Shown: positions 27,085-36,947, numbered from the stretch's first letter. The stretch is 64,000 nt of DNA from Pseudobacter ginsenosidimutans (GCF_007970185.1 NZ_CP042431.1:4216001-4280000), one strand, 5' to 3'. Numbers and translations: made by a program. The notes: generated by a model from the sequence alone, not told the origin.

Positions 27085-27609
27085 ATGATGGTATTGCTTC
27101 AGCTTCCATTATTCAGCAATGAAGATTCTGTAAGGAATGCTTTCGGTATCATAACCGAAAAGCATGCACCGGCTGCTGTTGTGAAATTTAGTAATGACTG
27201 GATACTGTTTCCGAGCCGGGTCATCTTTCTCGCTTACAAGGATAACCGTGGCACATTCAATGAACTGAGTTTGTCCAATGGGTATAGATTACTTCGGTTA
27301 GATGATCGGGAAATCGGACCATTACCAGCCAAATCAAACAGTTCATTTGCAAACCCGGGACTGGAAAGCCTGATGAAGGGTTCTGGAACCTACTTTGCAG
27401 TGTTTACCTCCCGGTTGAATGAAATACAGGGTATGGTAAATGTGGTCAGCAGAAGGGGCATTATCAACAGAGTGCTTCCCGGCTCAAATATGATCTGTGT
27501 ATGTACAGGTGTCAACAAACATCTGCGCGATGTGGAAGATGGAACTGATCTGACAGGAAAAGCCTGCACAGTTTGTGGATTCCCTTATGTATGTACAGTT
27601 AGTCTTTAA
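27085..27609 (+). CDS. Protein of unknown function with Cys-rich tail
   Basis: A 174-residue protein. The frame is open from 27010, inside the preceding gene, but ATG 27085 (or 27088) after a T-run is more likely. There is a short hydrophobic start (MMVLLQLPLF), a beta-rich middle, and a C-terminal stretch with CVCTGVNK and ACTVCGFPYVC. The five closely placed Cys could bind a metal or form disulfides. No family recognised. It is fourth in the cassette, 12 bp before the membrane coiled-coil protein. Confidence 0.62.
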   Translation: MMVLLQLPLFSNEDSVRNAFGIITEKHAPAAVVKFSNDWILFPSRVIFLAYKDNRGTFNELSLSNGYRLLRLDDREIGPLPAKSNSSFANPGLESLMKGSGTYFAVFTSRLNEIQGMVNVVSRRGIINRVLPGSNMICVCTGVNKHLRDVEDGTDLTGKACTVCGFPYVCTVSL

Positions 27610-27621
27610 ATCATTTTTCAA

Positions 27622-28893
27622 ATGTTTTCGAATATCGGCTCATTACTGGATCGTTTGCAGGGATTGCTCAGTAAGGCATTTCTCCTCTGCGGGCTTGTGC
27701 CGTTCATTCTTCTGTTTTTCATCAACTGGGGGATGGTATATTATTTATTCCCTGAAAAATATAATGAATGGCATGGCATCCTGATGCCATCCGATGATTC
27801 TCCTCTTGACTTTTGGATTAAACTGGTGCTGGTGATCTTTGTTGGCAGTTTGATCATCTGGAATGTCAATCCCTGGTTAAGGCAATTCTGGGAAGGAAAG
27901 TTTCTGCCTGAATGGCTGGAACGGATATTTTGCAGAGAACTTTCCAAAAAATTTCTTGAATTGCAAAATGAGCGGAGTAAACAGGAGTTGGAGCTTAATG
28001 CATACAGGGGCTTCAGTAAAAAATTTGAGGAGGAACTTGCTGAGGCACGTAAATCCGGGAGCGCTCAACCTGCTTCTGGTATCACTTCTGAACTGGTTGA
28101 AGCATACAAAAAGATCAAGGATGAAAATAGATCGTTCAGCACTATCGCATATGATGAGGTGAAAACGGTATTCGATTTGCTGGTGACGGAATTGAAACAA
28201 AACGCTGCGGATAAGAATACCGGGCTGGATAAAATACATGTTGGTTTCATAAACATAGTAAGGGAGATTGTTTCACGCAGTGAATCAAACTATGATAAAT
28301 TGTTAACTGAAATAAGACAGCGGTTTGCCGGAAGTATGGGGAGGATAAGACCTACAACGATGGCTAATTTCGCGGAAGCGCATCGTGATTATGGCCTTAA
28401 CAGGTATGGTATCGATATAGAAAGATTCTGGTTGCATTTGTTGAGGGTAATCCGTGAGGATGAACATTTTTATCCGATGCTGGAAGAAGCGAAAAATCAA
28501 CTCGACTTCAGTATTGCCATCACATCTGTATTTTCCATTACAACTCTGGTCTGGATCTTTGTTAGTTTTTTTGGAGGCGACAGTGCCATCATCTTTGCTA
28601 TGATCAGCATATTGGGGCCTCTCATAATTATTATTTCTTACCAGATCTCAGTGCAGAGTTACAGGGGATTTTCTGCAGTAGTGCAGGCTGCTATCGATCT
28701 TAACCGATTTAAATTGTTTGCAGCATTTCATCTTAAGGAACCGGAAAACTCAACTGAGGAATTTAAGCTTTGGCAGGAATTGTCCAAACTCAAACCTTCA
28801 CTTGATTTTAATGAGAAAGATACTGTTGATGAGGAACCTCCTCCCAGGCAAGGGGGCTGGGATCGTTTTAAAAAATGGATTGGTCTAAAATGA
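27622..28893 (+). CDS. Membrane protein with large central helical domain, unknown function
   Basis: A 423-residue protein. Two membrane helices near the N-terminus (FLLCGLVPFILLFFINWGM and LVLVIFVGSLIIWNV) are followed by about 200 mostly helical, charged residues (SKKFLELQNERSKQELELNA; DLLVTELKQNAADK). Two more membrane helices lie near 295-345 (TTLVWIFVSFF; ISILGPLIIIISYQI), and a cytosolic tail ends in WDRFKKWIGLK. The layout resembles a mechanical or scaffolding inner-membrane protein. It is fifth in the cassette; its stop overlaps the next start (ATGA), implying coupled translation. Confidence 0.75.
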   Translation: MFSNIGSLLDRLQGLLSKAFLLCGLVPFILLFFINWGMVYYLFPEKYNEWHGILMPSDDSPLDFWIKLVLVIFVGSLIIWNVNPWLRQFWEGKFLPEWLERIFCRELSKKFLELQNERSKQELELNAYRGFSKKFEEELAEARKSGSAQPASGITSELVEAYKKIKDENRSFSTIAYDEVKTVFDLLVTELKQNAADKNTGLDKIHVGFINIVREIVSRSESNYDKLLTEIRQRFAGSMGRIRPTTMANFAEAHRDYGLNRYGIDIERFWLHLLRVIREDEHFYPMLEEAKNQLDFSIAITSVFSITTLVWIFVSFFGGDSAIIFAMISILGPLIIIISYQISVQSYRGFSAVVQAAIDLNRFKLFAAFHLKEPENSTEEFKLWQELSKLKPSLDFNEKDTVDEEPPPRQGGWDRFKKWIGLK

Positions 28894-29453
28894 AAACACT
28901 AATCATCATAATATGGCTTGTAATTGTTGCCCTGGGTATTGTATTTGGGTTTGACTATAGTGAACTCCCAAAAACAACCACTACCTGGACGGCGGCAAAG
29001 CAGCTTGAGCAATACCACCAGATCAATGAAGAGGATCTGCTGGATACAGTGATTGAACCCCATCTTATTCCTTATGAACGGAATCTCCTTACCGGCAGGC
29101 ACCTGATCAAACGAAAGAATGCGGGTGATCCCGTTACGCCTGCTGATGTTTCAGCGTTACCGGTTGCTGACAATTGCCGGAAAGATTCGATGACAGTTTA
29201 TTTTCCACTTTCCGCAAATGAAACATACTATCTGAAAGCGATCCGCGATGGCTCATGGATCAAGGTTTGTGGCAACATTCAATCAGACAAGACAAAAGTT
29301 CCCATCTGTACCAACTCATTGTATGTGCTGGCTGTGCATCAAAAAGTGGATACTACAGTCACTGCCTTCCTGATGCTGAGAGTTGCTGCTATTGATGGGG
29401 CTGCTCTCAGTCAGGTGGTACATTTGGAAGACAGGACGCTCTTCATGTACTGA
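28890..29453 (+). CDS. Membrane-anchored SAF-like protein, unknown function
   Basis: A 187-residue protein with one N-terminal membrane helix (TLIIIIWLVIVALGIVFGF). Residues about 35-95 (QINEEDLLDTVIEP ... LTGRHLIKRKNAGDPVTPADV) follow the SAF-domain pattern seen in CpaB and FlgA pilus or flagellar assembly proteins: an I/L-x-EEDL turn, GR, then an AGDPVTPADV motif. The rest is unassigned. The ATG overlaps the upstream stop by 4 nt, so it is chosen over the ATG at 28875. It closes the six-gene cassette. A SAF-type domain fits a surface or envelope assembly role; this is inference. Confidence 0.68.
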   Translation: MKTLIIIIWLVIVALGIVFGFDYSELPKTTTTWTAAKQLEQYHQINEEDLLDTVIEPHLIPYERNLLTGRHLIKRKNAGDPVTPADVSALPVADNCRKDSMTVYFPLSANETYYLKAIRDGSWIKVCGNIQSDKTKVPICTNSLYVLAVHQKVDTTVTAFLMLRVAAIDGAALSQVVHLEDRTLFMY

Positions 29454-29462
29454 TAATCGAAA

Positions 29463-29490
29463 AGTCCCGGTTACCTGTGCAACCGGGACT
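29463..29490. terminator. Hairpin between convergent operons
   Basis: A perfect 10-bp stem, AGTCCCGGTT / AACCGGGACT, with an 8-nt loop. T residues follow only weakly on the minus side (TTTCG) and not on the plus side. It separates the unknown cassette from the RND efflux operon. Confidence 0.6.
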
Positions 29491-29521
29491 GAAGAAGATA
29501 GGCTCTTATTAATTCTCAGGA

Positions 29522-30997
29522 TCATGTATTTGTCCATCCTCCACCCAACGAAGCATACAGTTTGATCAGGGAAGTAAAAATCTCATTTTTCTGAATTACA
29601 CTTTGCAATTCTGCTTCCAGCATATTCTTCTGTGCTGTGATCACTTCCAGGTAATTCGCATATCCTGTTAAATACAGTTCCCTGGCGGTTTGCACAGCCT
29701 CCTTCAATTCCTGCACTTCCTGCGATTTCATATTGAAAGCATTCTGCGCCTGCTGCACCGCGCTGATATTGGTGCTTACTTCATTGAAGGCTTCCACCAG
29801 TTTCTGCTGATACGTGAACACCATTTCCTTATTGGCGGCATTGGCCATGATGAAATCGGTTTGGATCTGCCTGCGATTCAAGAGGGGAGCAGTAAGTGAG
29901 CCTGCCGCACTCCAGGCCACTGATCCGCCATTGAACAACAGGGATGGCGTGAATGCATTCAGCGCGATATAAGGATTGATCACCAGCGATGGAAAGAATG
30001 CTGCCCTGGCCGCTTTCACATTGAGTGCTGCGGATTGCAGCTGGAATTCCGACTGCATGATGTCTGGCCTGTTCAGCAAAAGATCAGCAGGAACGCCTGC
30101 CTGCAATGCAGGAATGCCGGAGGGCAATACAGATGCCCTTGGGATATTCCTGGTGTAGATGCCTGCCACGGAATTCAGCTGATTCTGTGTTTGCACTCTT
30201 TGTTGGAGCAATTGTTGCTCGATGGCGCGGGTATTGAGCAGCTGTGCTTCAAATTGCTGAACAGCCAGCTCTGTTGCGCGGCCCCCGGCCTTCTGCGCTT
30301 TCACTATCTCTACGGCCTCTTCCTGTAACGTAATATTCCTGCGGACGATACTGATCTCATTGTCCAGGCTTATCAGTTCAAAATAGCCCTGCGCCATTAC
30401 GGATACTATACCGGTCACCAGTACGCGCCGTGCTTGTTCCTGCGCCAGCAGGTCGGATTGTGCGGCTTTGCGGAGTGAGCTCAGTTTGCCCCAGAGATCG
30501 ATCTCCCAGCTGCTTTGCAGGCCGATGAAATAGTCGGTGGTTGGGCTCACCGGGATCTTTTGATCTTTATCGATATTGGGAGAAAGATTGGTGTCGAAAT
30601 TGCCAACGCCATTGAGGGTATAATCGCCGTAACGATCTGCACTGGCAGCGATGCGTGCATCCACGGAAGGAAGCAATGCCCTGCGCCTGTTTGCGAGCTG
30701 CGCATGCGCCACCGTGATACGCTGGTAGGCGATATTGAGATCTGCATTGTTGCGCAAAGCAGAGTCGATGAGTGCGATCAGTAGCTGATCAGGGAACAGT
30801 TCCCTGAAAACCAGGCGGCCTGTGTCCTGTTGGCTGGCGATGCCGGAAAACTGCTCTGGTAGTTGTTTCACTACCGGAACCGGATCCGGCTGCGCCACCT
30901 TGCACCCGCTCTGCAAAAGAGCGAGCGAAACCACCGTGCCCATACACAAATATGAAAGTGCACGGTGGGATACGATATGATTGGATGATCTTGTCAT
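29522..30997 (-). CDS. RND efflux outer-membrane lipoprotein (NodT/OprM type)
   Basis: A 491-residue TolC-like factor forming the outer-membrane duct of a tripartite pump. The lipobox SLALLQSGC gives a lipidated N-terminus. Two OEP repeats are visible, with SALRNNADLNIAYQRI and the signature FWFFEPSL-like WEIDLWGKLSSLRKAAQ in the first and LNRPDIMQSEFQLQSAAL in the second. It is the last gene of the efflux operon, 11 bp after the permease. Confidence 0.94.
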   Translation of the reverse strand: MTRSSNHIVSHRALSYLCMGTVVSLALLQSGCKVAQPDPVPVVKQLPEQFSGIASQQDTGRLVFRELFPDQLLIALIDSALRNNADLNIAYQRITVAHAQLANRRRALLPSVDARIAASADRYGDYTLNGVGNFDTNLSPNIDKDQKIPVSPTTDYFIGLQSSWEIDLWGKLSSLRKAAQSDLLAQEQARRVLVTGIVSVMAQGYFELISLDNEISIVRRNITLQEEAVEIVKAQKAGGRATELAVQQFEAQLLNTRAIEQQLLQQRVQTQNQLNSVAGIYTRNIPRASVLPSGIPALQAGVPADLLLNRPDIMQSEFQLQSAALNVKAARAAFFPSLVINPYIALNAFTPSLLFNGGSVAWSAAGSLTAPLLNRRQIQTDFIMANAANKEMVFTYQQKLVEAFNEVSTNISAVQQAQNAFNMKSQEVQELKEAVQTARELYLTGYANYLEVITAQKNMLEAELQSVIQKNEIFTSLIKLYASLGGGWTNT

Positions 30998-31008
30998 TAG
31001 ATTTTTTT

Positions 31009-34000
31009 TTATGCAGCTGCTATAGTTTTCTTTTTCTTTTTTCTTTTTGATCGCTGGAAAAGCACAAACAATCCCGGCACCAGGAAGATGCCGGCAATCG
31101 TGCCCACCAGCATACCACCTGCGGACGCGATACCGATGGAGTGGTTACCCATCGCACCAGCGCCCTTTGCGATACAAAGCGGTATCAGGCCTGCAATGAA
31201 TGCGAAGCTGGTCATCAGGATCGGGCGAAGCCTGCTTACGGCGCCTTCGCGCGCGGCTTCCAGAACGCTCATGCCATGTTTTCTTTTCTGTATGGCTACT
31301 TCCACAATGAGGATCGCATTCTTGCCCAGCAATCCGATCAGCATGATCAGCGCCACCTGCGCGTAGATATTGTTCTCCAGTCCTGTTATCAGCAGGAAGA
31401 AAAAGGCTCCTGCAATACCGGCCGGCAGGCTCAATATAACGGCGAGGGGTAACAGAAAACTTTCATATTGGGCTGCCAGCACCAGGTATACGAAAAGCAA
31501 ACAGATCAGGAAGATCCAGATGGCTTCATTACCTGAAAGGATCTGTTCTCTTGTCATACCGCTCCATTCGAAACTGTAGCCTTTCGGCAGCAGGGTGTCT
31601 GCCACCTGCTGAATGCTGGTGATGGCTTCGCCGCTGGTAAAGCCTGGAGCGGCATCGCCATTGATCATGGCAGCCGTGTACATGTTGAAGCGGGAAATCT
31701 GTTCAGGTCCGTACACTTTTTCCATCCTGATGAAATTGGAATAGGGTACCATTTCCCCTTTGTTGTTTTTTACATAGAGACTGAGCACATCTTCCGGGTT
31801 GGCGCGGTACTGCGGCAGTGCCTGCAACATCACTTTGTACATCTGATCGAAGCGGATGAAGTTGGTGGCATAGTAACTGCCGAGCAGGGTTTGCAGGGTG
31901 CTCATCGCATTGTCTATGGTAACCCCTTGCTTGGCGGCCATTTCCTGGTCCACATGAATGAGGAACTGCGGGAAATTGGGATCGAAGCTGGTAGTGGCAT
32001 TCCCGATCACGGGATGGTCTGTGAGTGCATTGAGGAATTTTTCGCTCACCGCGGCCATCTGGGCCAGGTCTGTATTTCGGTTCTTGTTCAGTAAGCGAAG
32101 CTCGAAGCCTCCTGCATTACCAAAGCCGGGAACAGTAGGTGGCTCAAAGTATTCGATGCTGGCATCGGAGATATGTGCTGTTTTGTCCCTGAAGCGTGCA
32201 ATGAGCTCTGGGATACTTTCTTTTCGTTTGTCCCATTCCGATAGATTGATCATGGCCATGCCGTAGGACGCGCCGGAGATATCGCTCATCAGGCTGTAGC
32301 CAGCCAGGGTACTGATATTCTCGATGGTCTTCTCGGGCTGCAATGCGCGCTGAACGGCATGTAAAACCTCTTCCGTCCGTTCAACGGTGGAACCGGGAGG
32401 TGTGGTCACATTTACATATACCATGCACTGGTCTTCAGCCGGAATGAAACCCGAGGGCAGGAGTTTGGCACTGCCCCAGATAGCCACGAAGAAAACAGCC
32501 AGCATCGCGAGTGTGATGGCGCGACGGCCTGCAATGCGGTTGACTGTTCTGCCGAATTTCCTTTCAGCGCCATCGTAGCCTTTATTGAATACTGCATAGA
32601 ATCGCTGCAGCAGGTTTTTCTTTTTGGAGGGCGATGGATGTTTGAGCAAAAGTGCACAGAGTGCAGGCGTAAGCGTTAGAGCGTTCACACCTGAGATCAC
32701 GATGGCGATGGCGAGCGTGAGTGAGAACTGACGATAGAAAACGCCTACAGGCCCGGAAAGGAATGCCACCGGCACAAATACGGCGGACATCACCAGTGTG
32801 ATGGCCACTACGGCGCTTCCGATCTCTTTCATGGCGGCCAGCGTGGCGTCCATGGCTCCGAGATGTTGTTCACTCATCTTCACATGCACGGCTTCCACCA
32901 CCACAATGGCATTGTCCACTACAATACCGATGGCCAGCACCAAAGCAAATAATGTAAGGATATTGATAGAGAAACCAAACATCTGCATGAAGGCCAGTGT
33001 ACCGATCAATGCCACCGGCACTGCCAATGCCGGGATCAGCGTACTCCTGAAATCCTGCAGGAAGACGAACACCACGATAAACACAAGTATGAAAGCTTCC
33101 AGTAAAGTGGTCAATACTTTACTGATACTGGCATCCAGGAAGCGGCTTACATCGTAGGCATAGTTGTACACCATGCCAGGCGGGAAGCTGGTCTCTTTCA
33201 GCTCTTCCATTTTTGATTTGATCTCTGCGATAACGTCGCGGGCATTGGAGCCCGGACGCTGCTTGATCATGATACTGGCAGATGGACTGCCATCTGTGAA
33301 GCTCACCATATCGTAGCTCACGGTACCGAATTCCACATCTGCAATATCGCGCAGCCGGAGGATGGAGCCATCATCATCGGCACGAAGGATCACATCTTTG
33401 TATTGCTCAGGCGTATTGAATTTTCCGGTGTATTTGAGTACGTATTGTTTTGCCTGTTTGTCTTTTCCCGAGTTCTCACCGGTAACACCCGGCGCTGCTT
33501 CGATGTTCTGGTTGCGCAATGCGGCGATGATCTCTTCGGTGGATATATTGTAGGCGAGGAGCTTGTCCGGCTTCAGCCATACGCGCATGGAATAATCTCG
33601 CGCACCCATGATGTCCACGAAACCCACGCCATTGATACGTTTCAGCTCCTGCAGGATATTGATGTCTGTGAAATTGTAAATGAATTCTTCGTCCACATTC
33701 CTGTCTTCACTCATGATATTGAGATAGAGCAGCATGGAGTTCACTTCTTTTTCCGTGGTCACACCCGCCTTGATCACTTCTTCGGGAAGTTCGTCCAGTA
33801 CAGTGGTTACGCGGTTCTGCACGTTCACAGCAGCCTGGTCGGGGTCTGTGCCTACTTCGAAGAAGACCTGTATGAGGGTAACGCCGTTGTTGCTGCTGAC
33901 GCTGTTCATATAGGTCATGCCGGGCACGCCGTTGATGGCGCGTTCCAGCGGAATGGCAACGGCTTTCGTACACACATCGGCGTTGGCGCCATTATAATTG

Positions 34001-34140
34001 GCGGTCACCACCACGGAGGGAGGAACGATATCGGGATACTGGGTCACGGGCAAAGTGAACAATGCGAGCACACCCAGGAGAACAAAGACCAAAGAGATGA
34101 CCAGCGATAACACTGGTCGCCTGATAAATTTTTCTAACAT
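31009..34140 (-). CDS. RND efflux permease (HAE1, AcrB/MexB type)
   Basis: A 1043-residue inner-membrane proton/drug antiporter with 12 membrane helices and two periplasmic porter loops. Seen: MLEKFIRRPVLSLVISLVFV at the start, the GxxxDNAIVVVEAV signature (IGIVVDNAIVVVEAVHVKM) carrying the TM4 aspartates, and RPGSNARDV. The length is typical of the HAE1 group. It lies between adaptor and duct genes with 11- and 24-bp gaps. The basic tail KRKKKKKT is cytosolic. Substrates cannot be read from the sequence. Confidence 0.96.
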   Translation of the reverse strand: MLEKFIRRPVLSLVISLVFVLLGVLALFTLPVTQYPDIVPPSVVVTANYNGANADVCTKAVAIPLERAINGVPGMTYMNSVSSNNGVTLIQVFFEVGTDPDQAAVNVQNRVTTVLDELPEEVIKAGVTTEKEVNSMLLYLNIMSEDRNVDEEFIYNFTDINILQELKRINGVGFVDIMGARDYSMRVWLKPDKLLAYNISTEEIIAALRNQNIEAAPGVTGENSGKDKQAKQYVLKYTGKFNTPEQYKDVILRADDDGSILRLRDIADVEFGTVSYDMVSFTDGSPSASIMIKQRPGSNARDVIAEIKSKMEELKETSFPPGMVYNYAYDVSRFLDASISKVLTTLLEAFILVFIVVFVFLQDFRSTLIPALAVPVALIGTLAFMQMFGFSINILTLFALVLAIGIVVDNAIVVVEAVHVKMSEQHLGAMDATLAAMKEIGSAVVAITLVMSAVFVPVAFLSGPVGVFYRQFSLTLAIAIVISGVNALTLTPALCALLLKHPSPSKKKNLLQRFYAVFNKGYDGAERKFGRTVNRIAGRRAITLAMLAVFFVAIWGSAKLLPSGFIPAEDQCMVYVNVTTPPGSTVERTEEVLHAVQRALQPEKTIENISTLAGYSLMSDISGASYGMAMINLSEWDKRKESIPELIARFRDKTAHISDASIEYFEPPTVPGFGNAGGFELRLLNKNRNTDLAQMAAVSEKFLNALTDHPVIGNATTSFDPNFPQFLIHVDQEMAAKQGVTIDNAMSTLQTLLGSYYATNFIRFDQMYKVMLQALPQYRANPEDVLSLYVKNNKGEMVPYSNFIRMEKVYGPEQISRFNMYTAAMINGDAAPGFTSGEAITSIQQVADTLLPKGYSFEWSGMTREQILSGNEAIWIFLICLLFVYLVLAAQYESFLLPLAVILSLPAGIAGAFFFLLITGLENNIYAQVALIMLIGLLGKNAILIVEVAIQKRKHGMSVLEAAREGAVSRLRPILMTSFAFIAGLIPLCIAKGAGAMGNHSIGIASAGGMLVGTIAGIFLVPGLFVLFQRSKRKKKKKTIAAA

Positions 34141-34164
34141 GCGCCGGATAATTTGTTTTAGCGA

Positions 34165-35283
34165 TTAATGAACGGTCAGCAGGCTGTCTGCTGAAATGAA
34201 ACGGGGAGCTACTTTCACTCCTTCACGGATGTTCTGGATGCCTTCGTAGATGATGCGGTCTCCCGGTTCCAGACCTTCTTTCACCAGAACGAAATCATCG
34301 ATCCGTGTATCCGGCGTGAACTGTTTCATTTTTACTGTATTGTTGTTTTCCAGAACGAATACATAGTTCTTGTCCTGTATTTCAAATACGCTTCTCTGTG
34401 GGATCATGATGGCGCGTGGCACCATACTCGTGAGCAGCACTTTGCCGCTGGCTCCATGCTTGAGCAGTTTGTCGGGGTTCCGGAATTGTGCGCGGAAGGC
34501 AATGGAGCCTGTCTGCTTTTCTATTTCTCCATCCATCGTTTCTATTTTTCCTGTTTGCGGGAACATGGTTCCGTCTGCCAGTTGCAGTTGCACCGGCTTA
34601 CCCATGCGGTTGCGCGCTGCACCTGCTTTCACGTAATGCAGGTATTCGCTTTCGGATACATTGAAGTAAGCGTGCATGAGATGAACATCGGATACGGTGG
34701 TGAGCAGGGTGCCTTCACTCATAAGACTGCCGATCTTGTGTGGAATGCGGTCTATCACGCCGCTGAAGGGTGCGCGGATATTGGCGTAGGAGAGGTGAAG
34801 GGCGGCTTTCTCCCTTCCTGCTTCAGCTTCCTGCACTTTGGCACGGGCTGCAGCAAGACGGGCATTTGCCAGTTCAAGCTCTGACTGGGAAAGGATCTTT
34901 TTATCTACCAGTCTTTTTACCCGGTCGGTTTCTACTTCAGCGCTTTTCAGATCTGCTTCGGCGCTGGTGAGTGCTGCATTGGCTTCGGCCAGCTGCAATT
35001 TGAATTCGGCATCGTTCAACCGGAAAAGTAATTGTCCCTTCTGAACAAATTGTCCTTCATCCACGGCGACCCCTTCCAGGAAGCCACTCACTTTGGCGCG
35101 CAGTTCCACATTCTGAGACGCGGCGATGCTGCTTACATAGCTCTTGTGCAGCATCGTGTCCCGTGATTGCAGCTCAAAGACGGGTACTTCCACCAGGCGT
35201 TTTTCTTTTTCTGTACTTCCTTTTGCTGTACATCCGGCCAGATAGAGCACGGACAGAAATCCGAATAAATGAATCGACTTCAT
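34165..35283 (-). CDS. RND efflux periplasmic adaptor lipoprotein
   Basis: A 372-residue membrane-fusion protein (AcrA/MexA type). The lipobox is YLAGC. The lipoyl half-motifs (KVSGFLEGVAVDEGQFVQKG and ANIRAPFSGVIDRIPHKIGS) flank a helical hairpin (about 90-170), followed by the beta-barrel and membrane-proximal domains. First gene of the operon (adaptor, permease, duct). No regulator gene is adjacent. Confidence 0.95.
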   Translation of the reverse strand: MKSIHLFGFLSVLYLAGCTAKGSTEKEKRLVEVPVFELQSRDTMLHKSYVSSIAASQNVELRAKVSGFLEGVAVDEGQFVQKGQLLFRLNDAEFKLQLAEANAALTSAEADLKSAEVETDRVKRLVDKKILSQSELELANARLAAARAKVQEAEAGREKAALHLSYANIRAPFSGVIDRIPHKIGSLMSEGTLLTTVSDVHLMHAYFNVSESEYLHYVKAGAARNRMGKPVQLQLADGTMFPQTGKIETMDGEIEKQTGSIAFRAQFRNPDKLLKHGASGKVLLTSMVPRAIMIPQRSVFEIQDKNYVFVLENNNTVKMKQFTPDTRIDDFVLVKEGLEPGDRIIYEGIQNIREGVKVAPRFISADSLLTVH

Positions 35284-35413
35284 AAAATAATAATTGGGCG
35301 CTTATTGGAGGCCGTTGGTGGCCTTCAATAATTCCTTAGGCATTAATGTATATAATGATGAGAAGCCTGTCAGGTAATGGCAGGCGAAGAATATTGAGCT
35401 GTGCTAAATTGGA

Positions 35414-35782
35414 TCAGAATGGCGTTAGCCGGAACAGGAAAAGGTAGTAGAAGGGTAATGTATGCGCCTGTTGCTGGAACACGTAGCTATTGCTGACGTG
35501 AATGTCTTTGACGGAAGCGTCTTCAGCGCGGGAAACGGAACTGATGATGAAATAAGTAGGAGAGGCGGTGAACCTGGAACGGTAGCGTCCGGGACGCTGG
35601 GCATTGATCTCGGTCAGAACAAGATCTGTTTCTTCAAAATAATCCTGTGCATCCTGCTCTTCTTCCAGCAATGCCAACACATGCTTGCCGGGAGCCGGAT
35701 AGCGCCGGGTATTGCCTTCAGTGGTGAGTACGATCCCAAACACCAAAGTGCAAAACAATAATATGAATGATCTGAAGCTCAC
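35414..35782 (-). CDS. Small exported protein of unknown function
   Basis: A 122-residue frame with a GTG start at 35782 and a signal-like start (SFRSFILLFCTLVFGIVL). The mature part is acidic then beta-rich (ALLEEEQDAQDYFEETD; FTASPTYFIISSVS) and ends FRLTPF. It may be co-transcribed with the efflux adaptor 130 bp downstream. No family recognised. The overlapping plus-strand frame has no such features. Confidence 0.55.
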   Translation of the reverse strand: MSFRSFILLFCTLVFGIVLTTEGNTRRYPAPGKHVLALLEEEQDAQDYFEETDLVLTEINAQRPGRYRSRFTASPTYFIISSVSRAEDASVKDIHVSNSYVFQQQAHTLPFYYLFLFRLTPF

Positions 35783-35958
35783 AGGTTCGTGCTAAAGTGC
35801 CACAAAAATAATCGAAGGATTATAAAACAAGATTAAGATCGGATTAAAGGCGGATAAGAAAGGTTTTAATTAACAGTTCCCAAAGCTACTGGCAATGGTG
35901 AAAAAATAAATGTAACAGCTGTATTCACTCGATTGGCAGGGCAGTATGTCTTGTTGAT

Positions 35959-36936
35959 ATGAAAAGAATTTCCTTTTTCCTTTTTTTTCTCCTGCCCCTG
36001 CTGGGGAATGCACAAACAAAGTTTGTGATCGATGGCAGTCTGGATGCGCCGGACAATACCATGCTGCATCTGATCTATCACGGACCGGAGAACTGGCAGG
36101 TGGATTCAGTTAAACTCCTGCACGGGAAATTCCATTTTTCCGGCGAGTACACAGAGCCTGTAAAAGCGAACCTCACCATGCGTATGGGAAACGATGATTA
36201 CCGCTCTGTTTCTTTTTACCTGGAAAATGTTCCGTTGAAGATAAGTGCGGGAAAGGATCTCAGGGCGGCAACGGTAAAAGGCGGAACTGTCAACCGGGAA
36301 TGGGCTGCATGGGAAAAAATGAATGGCGTGGATAATGATAATCCTGACAGCGTGCTGATCGCTTCATATGTTTCAAAATATCCTGCTTCTGTGGTGAGCC
36401 TGGATCTCGTTATAGAAAAAGTGAATACAGAAAAGTACTATTCTCTTTTTGAACAATTGGCTCCTGAGTTGAAAACCCTTCCCAGGGCGCAGGAATATGA
36501 CCGGTTCGTAAATGGTCATCGTGCTTTGAAAGTTGGACAAATGGCTCCCGATTTTACCGTGGTAGATCCGGATGGCAAGTCCTGGACGCTCTCCGATTAC
36601 AGGGGTAAATATGTATACCTCGATTTCTGGGCCAGTTGGTGCAAACCCTGTCGTGCTGCACATCCCTGGTTATCCAAAATAAACGAACGTTTCAAGGATA
36701 AGGGATTTGTGCTGCTTGGCATTTCCCTGGATTATAAGAAGGAAGCCTGGCTGAAAGCCATTGCGGAAGATCATGTTCAGTGGAAGCAGGGGAGTGAGTT
36801 GAAAGGATTCAATGGTGAAATTGCGAAGCTGTACCAGATCGGTATCCTGCCTAATGGTATCCTGATTGATCCCGATGGAAGGATAATGGAAAAAGGGAAT
36901 ATTGAAAAAACATTGGAAGAACGCCTCGGCAACTGA
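35959..36936 (+). CDS. TlpA-family thioredoxin-like protein with N-terminal DUF4369-like domain (copy 1)
   Basis: A 325-residue exported disulfide reductase. The signal peptide (RISFFLFFLLPLLGNAQ) leads into a beta-rich DUF4369-like domain (about 20-120), a helical linker, and a TlpA/AhpC-type thioredoxin fold from about 190. The redox site is WASWCKPCR. Such proteins keep periplasmic cysteines reduced, for example for cytochrome c maturation. It is followed after 11 bp by a close paralogue of the same length, so the pair is a tandem duplication. Confidence 0.92.
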   Translation: MKRISFFLFFLLPLLGNAQTKFVIDGSLDAPDNTMLHLIYHGPENWQVDSVKLLHGKFHFSGEYTEPVKANLTMRMGNDDYRSVSFYLENVPLKISAGKDLRAATVKGGTVNREWAAWEKMNGVDNDNPDSVLIASYVSKYPASVVSLDLVIEKVNTEKYYSLFEQLAPELKTLPRAQEYDRFVNGHRALKVGQMAPDFTVVDPDGKSWTLSDYRGKYVYLDFWASWCKPCRAAHPWLSKINERFKDKGFVLLGISLDYKKEAWLKAIAEDHVQWKQGSELKGFNGEIAKLYQIGILPNGILIDPDGRIMEKGNIEKTLEERLGN

Positions 36937-36947
36937 TAACATAAAGT

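Noticed and set aside
33403-34110. 235-codon plus-strand frame inside the RND permease
   Set aside because: Antisense shadow of a complete AcrB-type gene; composition is low-complexity His/Gly/Val from the opposite codons.
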